From the NCBI GenBank assembly GCA_964532655.1, contig CAZHMZ010000173.1, positions 1-7,549 on the forward strand: a stretch of DNA of 7,549 bases, written 5' to 3'. The notes beneath the pieces were generated by a model, which made no database searches, had not been told where the DNA came from, and worked only from the letters and a program-made list of their open reading frames with translations. Positions 6,078 to 7,549 of the stretch are shown one piece after another; the first letter of the stretch is position 1, and each line of letters begins with the position of its first letter. A program made the position numbers and the translations under genes. The DNA is from JAJFTV01 sp964532655 (lineage in GTDB: Bacteria; Chloroflexota; Anaerolineae; Anaerolineales; Anaerolineaceae).

Positions 6078-6944
6078 ATGAGTTTAATGAAACTTTTGGA
6101 AGGAAAAACAGCCGTCATTACAGGTTCAAGCAGGGGTTTGGGTTTTGCCATCGCTCAGGCATTTGCAGAACAGGGAGCCAATGTTGTACTGGCCGCCCGC
6201 ACGGAAGAAACGCTTCATTCGGCGGTGATTGAACTGAGAAAGAAGGGGTATAGCGCTGAAGGATTTGTCTGCGATACGGCCAAACTCGATGATGTTGAAC
6301 ACCTGGCGCAAGGAGCCGTAACCGCTTTTGGACGGATTGATATTTGGGTCAACAATGCGGGGATTGGTGCCCCGTATGGAATCACCATGTCGATCTCCCC
6401 GGAACGGATCAAAAAGGTAATCGATACCAATATTCTGGGTGTCTATTACGGTTCACATGCAGCCATGCGGCAGTTTCTGACGCAAGGGTCTGGAAAGCTG
6501 ATCAATTTACTTGGACGGGGGGATTCGATGCCGGTGCCGTATCAAAACCCGTATGCATCCAGTAAAGCCTGGGTTCGGAGTTTCACCCGGACGCTTGCCA
6601 AAGAATACGAGGGTTCCGGTGTGGAGGTGATGGCGATCAACCCGGGATTGGTCATCACAGAAATGCTGACGCGTGTGGATGCCGTCGAAGGCTTTCAGGA
6701 AAAAGTGCTGCCCCTGAATACCATCATACGCTTGTGGGGCAAAACGCCCGAAGTGCCTGCTCAAAAAGTAGTCTGGATGGCATCCTCCGCTACGGATGGA
6801 AAGAATGGATTGATGGTCAATTTTCTATCCTTTGGGCGTATGGTAGCCGGTGCGGGCAGAGAACTCTGGCGGATTATCACCCGTGCGCCGGCATCCACAC
6901 CGACCATTCAGGTGAAAGTGGTAGAGTGCCAGGAGACCCGTTAA
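6078..6944 (+). CDS. Short-chain dehydrogenase/reductase (SDR), atypical catalytic serine
   Basis: As called, this is 288 residues in a classical SDR layout: the cofactor motif TGSSRGLG (15-22), Arg41 after the second strand (LAARTEE), which favours NADP(H), NNAG (92-95), the structural Asn118 (DTNILG), the catalytic pair Tyr159/Lys163 (YASSK) and NPG (188-190). The usual Ser, 13 residues before the Tyr, is Gly146 here (INLLGRGDSM), with the nearest Ser at 150. A C-terminal extension of about 30 residues after the Rossmann core is basic/hydrophobic. It would reduce a carbonyl or oxidise an alcohol; the substrate is unknown. Starts at GTG 6054, ATG 6078 and ATG 6087 are all in frame. AGAAAG about 7 nt upstream favours 6078, while the family start (MKLLEGK) fits 6087. 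It lies 95 nt after the TetR stop, with no clear promoter between, so it is probably the operon's last gene. Confidence 0.88.
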   Translation: MSLMKLLEGKTAVITGSSRGLGFAIAQAFAEQGANVVLAARTEETLHSAVIELRKKGYSAEGFVCDTAKLDDVEHLAQGAVTAFGRIDIWVNNAGIGAPYGITMSISPERIKKVIDTNILGVYYGSHAAMRQFLTQGSGKLINLLGRGDSMPVPYQNPYASSKAWVRSFTRTLAKEYEGSGVEVMAINPGLVITEMLTRVDAVEGFQEKVLPLNTIIRLWGKTPEVPAQKVVWMASSATDGKNGLMVNFLSFGRMVAGAGRELWRIITRAPASTPTIQVKVVECQETR

Positions 6945-7046
6945 AGCGAAGAACCGCACGAGGACAAAATTCTGTTTTATTGCATTGATCGATCCTTGCA
7001 GTTTTACTGAAAAAGACCATTTTTGCTTAGTTTTACATCTGACATA

Positions 7047-7100
7047 ATGACCAGAACTAAATCATCCGGAATACGGATTTGGTTCTGGTCATTTATTTAT
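7047..7100 (+). terminator. Strong intrinsic terminator closing the MFS-TetR-SDR group
   Basis: Positions 7047-7063 pair with 7076-7092 in a 17-bp stem (one T-G wobble) around a 12-nt loop, followed by TTATTTAT. The loop and inner stem can refold as ATCCG-GAATA-CGGAT. It begins about 100 nt after the SDR stop. On the minus strand no T run follows, so it acts on plus-strand transcripts. Confidence 0.8.
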
Positions 7101-7330
7101 CTCTACTCAGAATGACCCCATATCGGTCATAACGAGACAGGCATCTTTACAGAGCGGGTATGTCAACCTGGAATGTCGGTATAAGTTGTGTGCTTTCAAC
7201 TAATTTTGCACCCGTTGGTTATCTACCATTAAAAGCGAACACTTCGTAAATCCCCAGGCGAAAAATCCTGATATACTCAGAATATCTTCTCCGAATAAAT
7301 CAATTGCAGATACTGATTGGGGTGTAGAAA
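7101..7330. other. Intergenic region upstream of the serine hydrolase
   Basis: It contains a small perfect inverted repeat, ATGACC (7112-7117) and GGTCAT (7125-7130), whose arms repeat the outer six bases of the preceding terminator stem. A possible -10 box TATACT (7272-7277) lies 53 nt before the hydrolase ATG, but I find no matching -35 at 16-18 bp. Nothing else is recognisable. Confidence 0.35.
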
Positions 7331-7549
7331 ATGAAGAAAACCATTTCTATCCTTCTCACTGTGGTATTTGTTATTTTCCTGTTTTCCAGCGCTTACGCAA
7401 GAGAATCCACTGAGATTCCAGGCGAGATGGATACCCATGCGTTGGATCAGGTTGTGAACAGCCAGATGACAAAACATGGTCTGCCGGGTGTCGTATTGGC
7501 TGTGATCGAAGATGGGGAAGTGATCTATCAAAAAGGGTATGGCATCGAT
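7331..7549 (+). CDS. Secreted serine hydrolase, class C beta-lactamase-like (5' end only)
   Basis: The first 73 codons are visible before the window ends. Residues 1-23 form a classical Sec signal peptide: KK, a hydrophobic core (ISILLTVVFVIFLF), then SSAYA with cleavage likely before Arg24. The mature start TEIPGEMDTHALDQVVNSQM followed by HGLPGVVLAVIEDGEVIYQKGYGID (49-73) is typical of the N-terminus of PF00144 enzymes (beta-lactamase/esterase/D-aminopeptidase-like), where the first strand pair precedes the SxxK motif by roughly 40 residues. The catalytic SxxK and YxN motifs lie outside the window, so activity cannot be judged. GGGGTG (7319-7324) is 6 nt before the ATG. The preceding terminator and spacer indicate a separate transcription unit. 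Whether it acts on beta-lactams, esters or peptides is unknown. Confidence 0.8.
   Translation, partial: MKKTISILLTVVFVIFLFSSAYARESTEIPGEMDTHALDQVVNSQMTKHGLPGVVLAVIEDGEVIYQKGYGID

Noticed and set aside
1..7549. CRISPR arrays, tRNA/rRNA genes, insertion sequences or phage genes
   Set aside because: No regularly spaced repeats, cloverleaf-like sequence, transposase or phage-type coding was seen on either strand.

Overview
The window looks like ordinary bacterial chromosome of moderate GC content. It has strong Shine-Dalgarno sites and sigma70-type promoters. It carries two TetR-family regulators, each beside an oxidoreductase or efflux gene. A Tat-exported lipoprotein flavoenzyme, a 14-helix MFS exporter and small SHOCT proteins suggest an anaerobic, probably Chloroflexota (Anaerolineae-like) or low-GC Gram-positive genome. 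That placement is inference from protein style, not from a marker gene. A run of exactly 100 N at 4945-5044 marks a scaffold join, so this is a draft or metagenome assembly.

Left part (1-1100). A small membrane-anchored SHOCT protein lies on the minus strand, with nested inverted repeats and a good intrinsic terminator behind it. Next is the decayed C-terminal half of a LolD/MacB-type ABC ATPase on the plus strand. It has no Walker A region, contains at least one frameshift and has an altered Walker B.

Middle (1098-3770). A TetR-like regulator (minus, TTG start) is divergent from a 607-residue Tat/lipobox flavoprotein of the FAD_binding_2 superfamily. The 241-bp region between them holds several inverted repeats and plausible promoters for both directions, so the regulator probably controls the flavoprotein. 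The flavoprotein stands alone, ends in a terminator, and lacks the catalytic residues of true fumarate reductases, so its substrate is unknown.

Right part (4067-7100). A consensus promoter (TTGACA, 17 bp, TATACT) runs into a 22-bp palindrome placed over the expected transcription start. It drives an MFS exporter (DHA2 type, interrupted by the N gap), a second TetR regulator 11 bp downstream and, after a 95-bp spacer, a short-chain dehydrogenase. A strong terminator closes this group. The arrangement reads as a self-repressed efflux operon with an oxidoreductase added.

Right edge (7331-7549). A secreted serine hydrolase of the class C beta-lactamase/PF00144 type begins here and is cut by the window end.

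I did not find a convincing new multi-gene system. The best leads are the unusual flavoprotein with its regulator, the atypical SDR active site, and the well-defined MFS/TetR operator.
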